A stretch of 64,000 nt of DNA from the NCBI GenBank assembly GCA_036362985.1, contig JAYGXS010000004.1, forward strand, positions 28,013,529 through 28,077,528, in the 5' to 3' direction. Positions 23,210 to 34,799 of this stretch are shown piece by piece; within the stretch, counting starts at the first letter, position 1; every line of letters starts with the position of its first letter. Position numbers and translations under genes: made by a program. The notes beneath the pieces were generated by a model that did no database searches, was not told the DNA's origin, and saw nothing but the letters and a program-made list of their open reading frames with translations. Source of the stretch: Ligula intestinalis (Eukaryota > Platyhelminthes > Cestoda > Diphyllobothriidea > Diphyllobothriidae).

Positions 23210-24760
23210 ACAAAATATACAGATATATCTGAACTCATGAAGATGCTCAATTTTTTTCTGTATTTTCTTCTTCGGTGCGGAGGGGTAGAACTGTGATAAG
23301 GTATAAGTACCTAGTATGTTCACGAAAGCTGATATTTGCATTTATGCATTTGTGTGAACTGCAAGTGACCAAAGTGGTCTAAAGGGCTTACCGAAGTCGG
23401 AAAATTTGGTACGGCCAACACCTTTGTCAGCTAGTTTGTGTAGTATTTTCAGTCGTCCACAGAAAATAAAGATTAACTTCACATAGAAAGGTTGTGACTT
23501 TACAACCTTTTATCGGAGAATGAAGCATGCAATTTGCAGTGGAAATCATTTGTTCTTTGTGTTTAGTTAATTTACATTGCTACGAGACGCTACCTTCCCT
23601 GTCAAAGTGTTTGCGCGCGTTTCTCCAGTAGAGGAAATTAATGTTAATGTGACGAGTATACCAAAGCAAACTCAGCCTGATTGGATTCCAGGGTTTGATT
23701 CAAATTAAGTCACGTGCCGTGAAATAGAAGCAACAACCTTAGTTACGGGCTGACCGAAATAATGTCATCAAAAAATTAGTGTCCAAAAATCCAGCAGTCC
23801 TTAGGATATTTTGTTAATTTGTAACGAATAATTGCCAACCGTACACGAATAGTCTATGAATAACCAAGAAAAGACAACAGGAGGTAGTCAGAAATTTGCA
23901 TGCATATGACAGCTTATTTTTTAGCCCTTGGCCAATTTTGAGACTTAATGGTGTGTAATTTGTAAGTAAGGAAAAAGTTTAGGTATTCTATAGTCGACCT
24001 TTAGCAAGATTGAACTCAAGAACATGGAGTGACACATAGACAACGGTGAACGAAAACCGCTCAATATGCAAGGAAGTAAAGAATATGTTTTCATGGGCAG
24101 TGGAAAATGATAAATGATGATCGAATAATTTCGTAATCAGTTGAAATATTTTTACCCATCATTTTCTTCTGGAAAAAAGTTTCAAGACGTACATAATGGA
24201 TAACACTTGAACTAACTTTTCACAAAGCGGTATTCTTTAAAAGAAGGATTTCAGTTTCTTCATGAGCGTATTCCTTGTAGTTCTTTGTTACAAACCTTAT
24301 ATTGTTTTGGCAAAAATATGAATGATAATGCCATCTGCCTACAAATGTATGGAAACCATCGACGGCAACGCTTCACAGGAGCTGCCTTCTTTCGAAAACT
24401 AAAATGACCTTGAAGTACAGAAAGCATCTAAAACAACTGACGTTTCAAGGACAGCTTGAGACACAGCAAATTTCAAAAGTACACAGAAATCACACTTCAG
24501 AAAATGTCTCCTTGTACAGAAACCAGCACACCCTGCGGCAGTATCTTTATCTTAGTCAGTGACCAACACATCACCCTAGAAAACTTCTAGTCCTGCCACG
24601 TCATCATTCTGGTTAATAGAGAACTCACTGCAAGGAGGTAACAAAACAAAATGGTGACTCAACCTGTCTCAAGTCCCTTTGTGAACATCGAGCTTTTGAC
24701 AAGGTATCCTAATGTACATTAGACCAAACTTTGAAGACGCTTAGTATGAGACTTACTAAA
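23210..24760. other. No recognised feature
   Basis: AT-rich intergenic sequence. Nothing supportable seen. Confidence 0.35.
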
Positions 24761-24774
24761 ATGATTATTTAACT

Positions 24775-25301
24775 ATAATAGGAGCGAAAATTCGATTCCC
24801 AGGTAGTAAGTCAGAAGGAAAAAGGGCGTTCACCAGGAGAGGTATATTTGTGGTCTGACGTTTCAAACAGTTATCTCGGCTATCCATCTTCAGAGAATGA
24901 ATCCTCTGGCTCCTGCCTCTCGATATATGCTGCTCCTTTCGTCCGCAGGTGTAGTCTGCCAATCCAGTTCGAGCCGCTCTGCATAGGTTGCGTCTCTGGG
25001 TGGTAACGGCTCACCGTTCCAGCAGCCTGGTAACCGCCCCTCGCGCATCGCTCTGCGTTGTCACTGTCTGCCCCTAAGCGGTTACCAGGCTGCTGGAACG
25101 GTGAGCCGTTACCACACAGAGACGCAACCTATGCAGAGCGGCTCGAACTGGATTGGCAGACGACACCCACGGACAAAAAAAGCGGCATATATCGAGAGCC
25201 AGGAGCCAGAGGATTCATTCTCTGAAGATGGATAGTCAAGATAACTATTCAAAACGTCAGACCACAAATATACCTCTCCCGGTGAACGCCCTTTCTCTTT
25301 C
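24775..25301. mobile_element. Hairpin PLE-tail insertion with 13-bp target duplication
   Basis: A 527-bp insertion is bounded by perfect 13-bp direct repeats, TGATTATTTAACT (24762-24774 and 25302-25314). Inside, a left arm of about 210 bp (24820-25033) is the near-perfect reverse complement of the right arm (25079-25300), with a spacer of about 45 bp. Each arm carries a hammerhead-like core (24857-24893 minus, 25222-25260 plus). The right end is the PLE-type 3' terminus. The left arm runs on for 44 bp of unmatched sequence (24775-24818). No coding sequence is left. Confidence 0.8.
24857..24893 (-). ncRNA. Hammerhead ribozyme motif, PLE type
   Basis: On the minus strand: CTGAAGA (24893-24887, fits CUGANGA), a helix II region, GAAA (24864-24861), then the self-complementary ACGT and the cleavage triplet GTC. 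The plus-strand partner at 25222-25260 has a better helix II (GGATAGT against ACTATTC) but AAAA in place of GAAA. Helix III reduced to A-CG-U points to a dimeric type. Helix I is weak. Activity is unproven. Confidence 0.5.
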
Positions 25302-25319
25302 TGATTATTTAACTGCGCT

Positions 25320-27290
25320 TTTTTAATAAAGGTTATTATTTTTAGACGCCATAAAAGTAATGTCAGCGTTCTTTCATTTGTCCCTTTAAGTGTAGGTTCT
25401 TTATTTTCCAGTAAGTGCTTTAGCTGGCAAATCTGAGTCATTTTCAAATCTCTTCTGCAGAAAAAATTCATAATATTTTTATTTCTTGTACTTCTGTGCT
25501 TTCGTTGAAACACGCGTAAGCTGTGAAGTAATGACGGATCTTTCGTGAATGTAGACATATTTCGTGATTAAACTGGTCTCTATATAGGACTTACATAATA
25601 CGATTCAGATATAACATTAACAGATATGTGGAGGGTAAAGAGTACGTAGAGCAAGGCTAAGACGTAAAAAATCTCACAAATGTAGGTGCTTAGAAAGGAA
25701 ACAATGGCCCATCCTCATCATTATAATTACATGGCTAGTTAAAGTAGATTTTCGTCGGAAATTCGAAATGCTTTTTTTATTACAATAAATGACTTTATTA
25801 GAGTTGTGGTATTAATTATCACACAAAATGACCGCGAGACATGTCAGACGGGCTAGGAGGCTGTCCATTGAAGCGCTGGATCCAAGCGCACGCAAGAGCA
25901 GATTATACAAAAAAACTGACTGCTTAAGTTGTACCTATTTTATATTGTTTTTCAATACCCTTATGGAATAAAAACACTATTTTAGAAAAAAAAACATGAA
26001 AACATTTTTCTTGTAATTCTTCGGTATGAACTTAAGTCTACTTTTCAAAAGTGGAAAAGTTTTTTGGTTTTATAAAAGTTTTGAATCATGTGATATTTAA
26101 AAATCGCTAAATTTTCTTTCATACTATCCCGTATCTGATAGGTAAATAATTTGACCGATAAATTATGCAAGATCGGCCACATCCATTGAAAAATTGTATG
26201 AAAACTGCGTAATATCTTTCGTATAGTGTAGCAAAATACCTTGTTTTTTGCGGAGAAAAATAGAGGCTTTCTGCAAGCATGCAATATAAAGAAGGCGTTA
26301 ACTGCCATTAAACGATTACGAAAACGAATATTTTTATGTATTTTTTATGTAAAATAATATATAATTGATCAGGGTGAAGAAACTAGGGGACCAAAAATTT
26401 ATATTGCTCAGTAGCCGTTTTTTAACATGGAATGCGTTTGCAGAAAGTCAGTAAGAAGCTCGTTCAAAAACTGGCATCCTATAGTGACAGAAATGTCCTT
26501 AGATTATGGCGCATGCGAATGATTAGTTCAACTCAATTTAAGTAATTTTATCGAATCATGAATATATTTTAGAATGTCGGTGGGCATTTAATGAGATACA
26601 ACACCTAGTGCATGGTTCAAAATTGATGAAGCCCTGTCTGGTTGTACAACTGTAACACACGATCCTACAGCACGGACGTACTAAAAGAATAAATATTAGA
26701 GTAATAATTTGCACACCTGCGGCCTACCCATTCATCTGTCTTCAACTTAAACGCAGAAAATATAAAGGGCACTTACCTACAGTAAAGAGACGCACCAAAT
26801 TATTCAAAGTCTGCGATGCCAAAAAACGGCATACATTATCCAACGTACAGTAACCTTATTTGCTACCATTAATGTTCTTCTTGTTCAAACATTCAAGAAC
26901 ATCCAGCTTTGCATGGTTTACTAAAAAGTCCCAAATCAGATCGAAAAATTTGTAATTTCTGGCAAGAGAATTTGTCTCAGCAGAATTTGTCAAGTTACAT
27001 AATTGCATATAAGTAAACACGTCGTTGTGTGGCTGATAAAACTGGGTAGAACATTCTACATGGCCTAGAAGTAGACGGTTTTTAGAAGAGGGTAATCCAA
27101 TTAGTGAACTCGATGCTATAAGCGATAGCGAATTCCGTGCGGTTTGATATGAAGTTGGAAGAACATAACTTTCAATGAATAAAAAATGATGAACACACTA
27201 AATAATGCGTAGATGAATCTACAAATTATGATAAGTAGTTGAGTGGGGGGAAGGGGGTTGAAAGATCAGAAAAATTATTTTGAGCCAATT
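25320..27290. other. No recognised feature
   Basis: AT-rich intergenic sequence without a supportable gene, RNA or repeat. Confidence 0.35.
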
Positions 27291-27305
27291 TTACAAAATG
27301 TGGCT

Positions 27306-27384
27306 ACCTCGGTGGGTTTTGAACCACGCCAATAAGGGGTAGCTCTTAGCACAGCCAACGCCCTAGTCAACTGAGCCACGAGGC
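27306..27384 (-). repeat. tRNA-like sequence (SINE or tRNA pseudogene)
   Basis: The minus strand has an A box (TGGCTCAGTTGACTAGG) and a B box (GGTTCAAAACC). The acceptor-like ends CCTCG and CGAGG can pair. The anticodon stem is poor, so this is a tRNA-derived element or pseudogene. The 115 bp next to its 5' side (27386-27500) are shared with the tRNA-like sequence at 36432-36511. Confidence 0.6.
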
Positions 27385-27385
27385 A

Positions 27386-27500
27386 CACACCGGGAGCCAT
27401 AAATTTGAGCATACTTGGATCGATTTTCCCGCTCAGCTTACTGCAGTGCATGGAATCCATCAGTTCTGATACGCTAAGCTGAGTAAACAAGCAGGATTCC
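27386..27500 (-). repeat. Conserved block 5' of tRNA-like sequence, copy 1
   Basis: Roughly 70 per cent alike to 36512-36630 by eye. Shared blocks (plus strand) are GCCAT.A.TTT, ACTTGGATCGAT, CCCGCTCA, ATCCA, and GCAGGATT.CCT. In both places it ends directly at the 5' end of a tRNA-like sequence, though the two tRNA parts differ. Confidence 0.55.
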
Positions 27501-27774
27501 CTAAGAAATCAATCAACTCCTCACGAGCAGACGCGAGGGTCTAAATTACAGGTGTCTATATGCGTAGAAGTAGACTGTTCAAGTACCGAAATACTTTGTT
27601 TATTAGAAGGGGATTTTGGCAGAGTTGAATGACTTGTTTGAGCCACTTTGGAGTAAATAGGCGGCTTTGATGGGATGGGATTCGAATGCAAATCAAGCTT
27701 TAATATAGCAGAGGCTCTGAAAAGTTAAGTTACGAGGCGTAGAATTTATTTCCGTTCTTGGCTTGTCTTGCTTC

Positions 27775-28206
27775 CAGCGTGTAGGATTATCTTTATGGCA
27801 GCAAAATTAACCTTTTGACCCGGTTCGTACGTGAGGGCAGCCACTTGCGATAATTCATTGCCGGTCGTTTCACCGGTTTATGCTCACGTGCGCACAGTCT
27901 GTGCAAGTGTTCAGTCTAACCCGTGTAGCCACGAGGACAATTTAGACATAGGATGCGATAGACAACTCCAGACTGCTTCATGTTTATGACCCTGCTGTGC
28001 ACTGTAGCTAGTCTGGCAAATGCGTGTTCAGTAGTTTTTCTGAGATCTCCATTAAATGTGGCAGATCGTGCAGTATTAGCCGCGGTATTCCCCTTGGAAT
28101 CTTTCAGTTCTGAACGTATAGACTTTATTTTATAATGGACCATTCCGCCTAAACTAATCGCGAAGATATCAGACGCCACGCTCCTTTTTCGCGTGGCCTG
28201 CTCCAA
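27775..28206 (-). pseudogene. PLE linker and GIY-YIG endonuclease, broken
   Basis: The minus strand reads a linker, then SGVVYRILCLNCPRGYTG (the GIY-YIG start with its C..C pair, about 27972-27916). After a stop come SQVAALTYEPGQKVNFAAIKI and HAGSK. The order is that of the PLE endonuclease. The acidic ELIEAW block is not intact here. It lies opposite in strand to the next endonuclease piece at 28612. Confidence 0.7.
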
Positions 28207-28482
28207 TGAATACGAATGCGTTTAAAGCACGTTCTAATACAGTTTAGTTTTTGAACCATCGGGTGGTTGATATGAAGGTTGAGAAGGTCTGCAGTATTCT
28301 TTGTCGTCCTGTAAATTTTCGTCTTAATGTGACCATTTGAATTTCACTTTAAGGATGCATTAAGGGATGGCAGGTACGGCTCTTGTTCTTCTACTATCGT
28401 GAATTTTATTCAAAGAAGATTCCGCTGAGGCCGTTATGGAAGTATAGATTGAGAAGAGAATCTACTTCGATCACCGGAATCA

Positions 28483-28541
28483 TAGTTTTATTAGGCTGAG
28501 CTTTCGAACTCTTGCGGGAGTCCATCATCAGAGATAAAACC
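28483..28541 (-). ncRNA. Hammerhead ribozyme motif, intact core, PLE type
   Basis: The minus strand has CTGATGA (28531-28525), helix II GGACTC with GAGTTC, GAAA (28505-28502), then GCTC, read as helix III A-GC-U followed by the cleavage site. Helix I can form seven pairs (GUUUUAU with AUAAAAC) beyond a small internal loop, as in natural type I hammerheads. The two-base self-complementary helix III suggests two molecules must pair. Hammerheads in the terminal repeats of Penelope-like elements are an established finding; activity of this copy is inferred. Confidence 0.65.
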
Positions 28542-28611
28542 ATCAACAAAAGCAAGCAAGGTTAACATGACCTTGTTATGAGCAGTCGGACGTAGTGTAT
28601 TGTATACCATG

Positions 28612-28942
28612 CATAAACTGGCCCGTAAATTATACGGGACAGACTGCACGTATGCTGGGTTTGTGCATACACGAACATTAGTTGGCTATTCGACGGGGTG
28701 ACGTATTATTGCAAAGAGCCGCCCACACCTACGAGAGGGGGCACGAGTTCAACTTCGTAGCTGCGAGGATAATTGCCAACGCAAACAACGAGACGAGCCG
28801 AGAACTGATTGAAGCCTGGACGTTGAATGCTAACTTAGTTAGCCGATGCATCGAGCTGGTGCCCGAATATGTTCCCGTGCACAGGCATCTCCAGACTTAC
28901 GGCACTTGTGGTCCTATCCCTCTCTCCTCCCCGCCCCTATGA
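28612..28942 (+). pseudogene. PLE GIY-YIG endonuclease C-terminal part
   Basis: A frame from 28682 reads MAIRRGDVLLQRAAHTYERG, then HEFNF, then SRELIEAWTLNANLVSRCIEL (shown up to the EAW region), and ends in a proline-rich tail. It matches the second half of the PLE endonuclease, including the acidic E of LIEAW. The first half (CxxC and YTG) is not readable upstream. Flanked by inverted tails, it is part of the 28444-29120 insertion. Confidence 0.7.
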
Positions 28943-28989
28943 CGGTTAATTGGTCCGTTCCCCTATAAATGTCTCTTGCTTTCGTTGGC

Positions 28990-29055
28990 GGTTTTATCTG
29001 TGACGATGGACTCTTGCATGAGTTCGAAAGCTCAGACTAATAAAACTATGATTCC
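28990..29055 (+). ncRNA. Hammerhead motif remnant in PLE tail
   Basis: GTGACGA stands where CTGANGA is expected (C3 changed to G). Helix II GGACTC/GAGTTC and GAAAGCTCAG are intact, as is ACTAATAAAAC for helix I. The C3 change should abolish cleavage. Confidence 0.6.
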
Positions 29056-29289
29056 GGTGATCGAAACAGCTTCATCTCAATTTATACACATACCTGGAAT
29101 ACAAATCTTTGCCTCATTTTGTTATGGAAGTGCTACAACGTGTTAAAACTGACGATGATAAACGTGTCATCAACGTAACCACGCCAAACAACAGGCTCAT
29201 GGTGAATAAAAGCAGTATTTTGTAGCTCCGATAAAACAAATCCAGCCAAGAAATTGGAACCAAGGGTGTATTTAAGTTCCTATGAGCTG

Positions 29290-29740
29290 AGCCCAGGTTT
29301 CTCGAACATTTCATGCTTAAACTGTCCTCGTAGCTACATAGGGTGGACTAAACACCTGCACGGACCGTGCATATATGAAGTGGAGCCAGTGGCACGACGA
29401 GCAACGAAGTTTTGCAAGCACCTACGTTTGCAAACAAAACAGTTCTTAACTTCCACTTAGCAGCCTTCAGGATAATCTTCCACGCCGGAAACAATACAAA
29501 CAGAGAATTTTTTAGAGTTCGGATTTGAAAAAGTAACACAGTCTGGCGCTGGCGCACATAGTCCTGAACAGCTACCTCTGGGCTTGCTTAATTGGCCGCG
29601 GATTGGCTTTTACTTGTATGTATAGCCTTATTCGAGTATTGCACCTATCTCTGACGGTGGAAATCTGCATAAGTTCGAGAGCTCAGAACAATAAACAAAT
29701 TGTTCAGCTGCTCGACACCCACAAGTCCTCACTTTGCGTC
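29290..29740 (+). pseudogene. PLE endonuclease start plus tail relic
   Basis: The plus strand reads ISCLNCPRSYIGWTKHLHG (C..C and YIG block, about 29310-29365), followed by degenerate sequence. A tail with CTGACGGTGG, TTCGAGAGCTCAG and CTGCTCGACA lies at 29652-29718. Both halves of the hammerhead core are mutated. This is a second decayed PLE end directly downstream of the 28444-29120 insertion. Confidence 0.6.
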
Positions 29741-29749
29741 AATTCGTGA

Positions 29750-32700
29750 GGGGACCTCAAAAACACTGATAAAGTTAATTTTTCTAAGTATCCCGCTTTC
29801 TTACTCCGAAAGCACCGAGGGCTTTTAAAACTCGTCACCTTGGCTTGTTGCAGTGGGGCAGGTTTTAGTATTCGGTAAGGATTCCTTATAAACAACAACG
29901 CAGCTTACCGTAAATAACTAGCTTCTTATTCCTTCATAGTTTATTACTTGGTTTCTTTTAGATATAAGTTTTAGTTAAGGTTAGTTTAGCTACGTTTAGA
30001 TGGTTAAGTTTTTAGATTATTACTTATTTTTATTTATTTTAACTTTATATAGTTTAGTCCAGTTTTGGCGATATTAGTTTGATTATTTTGTTTGTTTATT
30101 TTGATGTACTCGACCCACAAAACCCCTATTATTACCAGTCCCGTAAAAACAAAAAACTGGGGTTTTTTGTGACTGTGTTTTTGTATAGAAGAAATCCTTA
30201 CTTAATATTCAGAGACATTGGTGTATACCATAAAGTCTCCCAGAGCTCTGTCGTTGTTGGCTCAACAAAAGTATGATAAAGTCAGTCTCCAGGGCAGAGT
30301 TGCATCAATTGATTGACAGTGACAAGAGGCAAGAATTAATGTTCTTCTGCTAAGTCACTACTAGGCTTCCGTAAGACAATACAAAGTACTACACCAGTGG
30401 ATGCTTGCCAAAGTATAGGAGGAAGCTATTGGTCTAATTAAGTGGGTCACATACCTGCTTGTTGTAATCAAACGCTTTGAGAATGGAAAGGTGAAAAAGC
30501 TCTTCAAAATTCCAACAACAGTACACGACTGACCTGGTGGACAACGCCGGTTTCACAGAAACTATTCTACCAAAGCTTTCAACTTCCTTGGTCCACTAAG
30601 TACCTCGCATATTATTATGCAGTTCAAACCAAGACAGATTTCAGAAATCTAAACAATACATTGATACTCGTCTCTCGCTTCTGATCTGCGGATCATATCG
30701 TGATTCCTTACCATGGCCTGCCAAAATGTTGAGACGGTTCTCAAACAGCTTTCCCATCACTTGTTATGGATATTCTTCCACATTTCAGTGTCTTAATCTA
30801 TCGTATAGGTTTGTGACGTATGTTTACAGAAAACGGCGGGCATGCGTTTTGTAGCATTGAATTCACCAATGCCAGCAGGTGCATCAAGTCCGAATGATAA
30901 CCTCATGATAGTACAGTTTGTCATATGTGAGTCGTCAGTAGAAAAATTGACCAGTTATTATTAATTAAAGAATATTGTAAATACACTTAAGTCAGGAGTT
31001 TAGAATTTTGGGCCTTTTTCAGTCAGGAGTTCCACCCAAGCTCAAGTCGCCGTGCCACTCAACAAGCAAATTTCTTTTAAGGAGCCCTTTACAAACGCTC
31101 CTCCGATATTTGCTTTGTAAATCCCTGTCGCTTCATCACGTTCTTACAGTAGACGAGCCAACCCCTGCAAAGTGGTGATCGAAACTTCACAAGAAGCAAA
31201 ATCAGTTTTCACTGAGGCCAAACCTGGATTTTGTGCTTCATGATTGCGTAGACCAAACCACCACTGACAACTTAGTAGAATCTTTATCCTCTCGGCTTTT
31301 GGCAATTTTAAAAAGGAAAAAAATACAGTCAACAAAGGAATAATATCTTGTATTTAAATTGCTTCTCACTAATTCCTCCTTGTATCCTTTATCCATCCTT
31401 TGCTGTCAATTATCTTATACTTTAGTATTCGGTCTGTCGTTTTTCTGGGTTAATGGCTTTCCATAAAATAAATAAGTTTCAAGATAATAAGTGAACAGTT
31501 ATGCACTACAGCTGACCTTTTCCGAAGGTTGGTCCTTGTCTTAACACAGTTTAACTGTAGGAGGTGGATCGTAGACGGTTTGTAAAAATAATTGTTAAGG
31601 TGCTCGAACACAGTGTGGCAAGGAAGTTTTGAAAAATGTTGAAGTTTTCAAACGATTGATAATCATGAGTTAACTGACATTTACGCATGTAAGAAAACTT
31701 AGAAATATTTAAAAACAACCTGAGGCCAATTTTTATACTTGTAAGAAATATAAGGGCTAATTTGTTTGATAAAAATACAGTTTTTCTAATAATCCCCAGA
31801 TTTGAGAGCTAGAAATTATAATAAAATGTTAATCGTTCCTTAAGCTGAAAGGATAATCATACCGCTTTCTTGATATAGGAACAACTTTTCCTTAGTCAAC
31901 ATATTTCAAACATATAACTGCTATTTAATTAAAATTACCTACAGATTAACCTCTAAATTTTGACAAATTTTGGAGCGCTTTCAGTGTTGTCAAGCTTTAG
32001 TCCATAGAAACAGATTATGTTTGACCTTTATAGCAAAACCTTTACAACAAGCTAAAAAGTACCGGAAAAATGATTTTTTGAATATAATTTCTTATAAAGA
32101 TAGCCATAAGGGCATATTTAGAAATCCCTCCAAACAGCATTACACACTGCCATACGAAAAGAACATCCGCAACAGAAGTCTGGCGTTCTTATGCCTAAGA
32201 TTAATAAAAACATTTGCTACTGTAGATTACCTCTTTTAAAATACACTATAATCAGATATTCAGCTGACGACTATCTGTGTATGTTTACTTTTTTCGGGGA
32301 TATGTCAAAATGAAGCAGAAGATTTTTGGCAAGTTTTTTTTTTAAATTTACCTAAAGATAAATGATACAATTTGGCTGGAAATGAAAGAACTAATTTTCT
32401 CTTTTAAATTGGAGTCTTTTCCGTCATAGCTGATTACTTACAGGCTCTGTTCTAAGCTCGCAAATGCAAAAAAGAGTGTCCAAATATATAGTAAGATTTT
32501 TATGATATTATTATCATTCTTATATCTGGTTGATTTCTAATGTACACATGAACGGAAATTATAGTCTACAAAGAGTGTATTTTTACATGCTTTTTATTTG
32601 ATAGAACTTAATTTTACCTTCATCTGCATGATCATCTCTGGAAAGTTTTGGTTATGTCCCATACAGTCTATGCGGTCATAACTACTTTGTTACTATATTA

Positions 32701-33800
32701 TTTGGTAAAGCTTCACAGGCTAGCAAAAATGATTCTTAAAACTGAAGTTGTACCTTGTTTACGGAAATAAATGCGATTCATTAAATTTGGCTTCACCTGT
32801 ATTTAAGCAATTTCGGACCAAAAGTTTTGGATCTGGAAGGGGTATATCTTGAACCTTTTTGCTTATATTGGTGTTCTCCGATAGGAAACACATAAAAATA
32901 AGAAAAACTTTGGTTTGTTTCATACTTACTAGAACAGGAAATACCTTTGATGTTGGACGTTCTATGATTTTGCCAAAATTAATGCCGATTACCGTCAATA
33001 AACTAAACTCAAAAGTTAGTCTTCCTTACCAAAAGGCTTTCTCAGAATCAAATCCTATACATGGAACAAAATAACATAAAAAATATATGCTCAACTCCCA
33101 AGTCAAATTTCATCAAGTCTTTTACATGATTTCCTTGCCTTATTGTACATCGACAAACAATTAGCAAGCAAGGAAAACAAACATCAAACCCTTTGTTTAT
33201 CATGTTCATTTGTCGGTATGCGAACAGCGGACTGGACATCTGAAACCGGATCCCGGTGGTCATCTAGTTCAGTATATTATCACTTCGCCCGCTGCCTTAA
33301 ATTTTTGCTGGTGCAAGATTTAATGCTGCATCGCAAAATTGGAACTACCGTACTAGAGGTGTTAGGACAAGAGTTAAGGCAAGGTTGGGGTTATGCTTCG
33401 GCCTACAGTTAATGTTGGGGTTAGTGTTACTGCTGGGGCTACGCCGCGGGCGTTTCTCACCCACCTAGAAGTTTGCGTAAGGCTACTTGGATGGTCGAGT
33501 TGCCGAGTTTGTAGCCCTGAATGTTGCCACAGTAATTTCCTTACCTCCCTTCCCCAAATTTAATGGATATCTTCCTTGCAATTCTAATTTCCTTTTTCGT
33601 CGTAAATGTCCCTTGTCACAGGCGTGTTCTCGTCGTTAGTGCCACAGCGCTTGCAAGACAAAAGGGGTGTAGTTTTTTTGTCTTTGGTTAGATGGTACAC
33701 GTCTGGAAGCTGTACCGTGAAATGCGAAATAGTGGTGCATTATACATATTGCAGGAACCGCCTAAGTAATTGAGGTGGCTTTGCGCTTAAGTCCAGGGGT
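29750..33800. other. AT-rich intergenic region with a family B-type tract
   Basis: A TTTAGTT-rich tract lies at 29960-30080. The rest of this 4-kb stretch shows no gene, RNA or element I can support. A GGTTAGTGTT or TTAACCCC-like low-complexity segment occurs at 33385-33440 and 33820-33880. Confidence 0.35.
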
Positions 33801-34139
33801 ATATATTGCCACGATCTAACGCTTAACCGAACCCTGGCTTAAACCCTACGCTAACTCTGATCTTAACCCCGGTCATAATATCTACGGCCATTGACAAAGG
33901 GTCATATATTTTATGACGGTATGGTCCTAATCCTGTGTCTTGTCATACACAGTTACGAATAATATCCAGCAATTCGTAAATCTCCGTCTATCTATGTTGG
34001 GCAGGTCGATTTTACTTACATACATGTATAATCATCTGATATGCTGAATTTTATTGAATGATTAATCCTCTATGGTTGTTATTATATGCGTGAAGCTTTC
34101 AGGTCCGTATATCTTATCATATTAGCTACCCAACCCCCC

Positions 34140-34680
34140 CCACCACCCAAAGAGGATGAAGAAAAAGGTACGAGGACTTGGACTGAATTATATTGAGACT
34201 GACGTTTCGGAAACTTGCTTGGTTCCATCGTCAGAGTAACTAGTTGAGTGTTCCTGTTTTGCAGAAAAAATAGGGGGGGGGGAGCCGGTCAGGAACCACG
34301 TGGCCAGCATGAGAGACTACGTCACCGCCACGCCCACGAGATAGACATCAACTGACGCGAGCAGCAAACACTGATTAGGCAGTCGATCGACGGGGGGCAG
34401 ACCAGTCATTATGCTGACTTGCGACAGCCGCGAAGGGGTCAAAGGTCACACGAGTCCACCAGTGGTCAAACTCGTAGTCAGTCCACTGCGAGAAGGCAGG
34501 TCAAAGTTCGTGCGTCAAGCATGGATATGATTTCAGGCATGCAGCAAGTCTGAAACATTCCCGGCAAACAGGAACAATCATCTAGTTATGCTGTCAATGG
34601 AACCGAACGAATGTCCGAAACATCAACCTCAATATCTTTGGTCCATGTCCTCGTACCTTCTTCTCGATCTTCTTTGGAGA
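34140..34680. mobile_element. PLE-tail pair in inverted orientation around a GC-rich core
   Basis: A minus-strand tail with hammerhead (about 34140-34240) and a plus-strand tail with a degraded hammerhead (about 34585-34680) face away from each other. Each ends in a GTCC..GTCCTCGTACCTT block. Between them lies about 340 bp that is much more GC-rich than its surroundings (34280-34520), with no frame I recognise. Target duplications were not found. Confidence 0.65.
34200..34240 (-). ncRNA. Hammerhead ribozyme motif, intact core
   Basis: The minus strand has CTGACGA (34234-34228), helix II GGAA..GUUUCC with one mismatch, GAAA (34208-34205), then ACGTC, that is helix III A-CG-U and cleavage after GUC. 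Helix I pairs only three bases next to the core (ACU/AGU). The core bases are all right; folding strength is doubtful. The plus-strand partner at 34591-34623 reads CTGTCAA and is dead. Confidence 0.55.
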
Positions 34681-34799
34681 TAGTGAAAAAGATAATGTTA
34701 TTATTTACTCGTTTCATTGGTAGACAAATGATGTTTCATTCTAAATATATAGCAGAAACAGCCAATGTTTCTTTGACTACAGATAGCGTTTAAAGTATT

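Larger units (their letters stand above)
28444..29120. mobile_element. PLE insertion with inverted 5' tail and 11-bp target duplication
   Basis: A 677-bp insertion lies between direct repeats GTTATGGAAGT (28433-28443 and 29121-29131). From left to right it holds a reverse-complemented tail with hammerhead (to about 28545), a short unknown stretch, the end of the GIY-YIG endonuclease on plus (28612-28942), and the plus-strand tail with a second hammerhead relic (about 28998-29045). It ends with ATACCTGGAATAC and a short AT-rich terminus. The inverted left tail lacks the last 35-40 nt of the right tail. Confidence 0.8.

Noticed and set aside
25109..25558. 149-codon minus frame
   Set aside because: Half of it lies in the hairpin PLE insertion and the rest in AT-rich flank. 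It is a chance frame across an inverted repeat.
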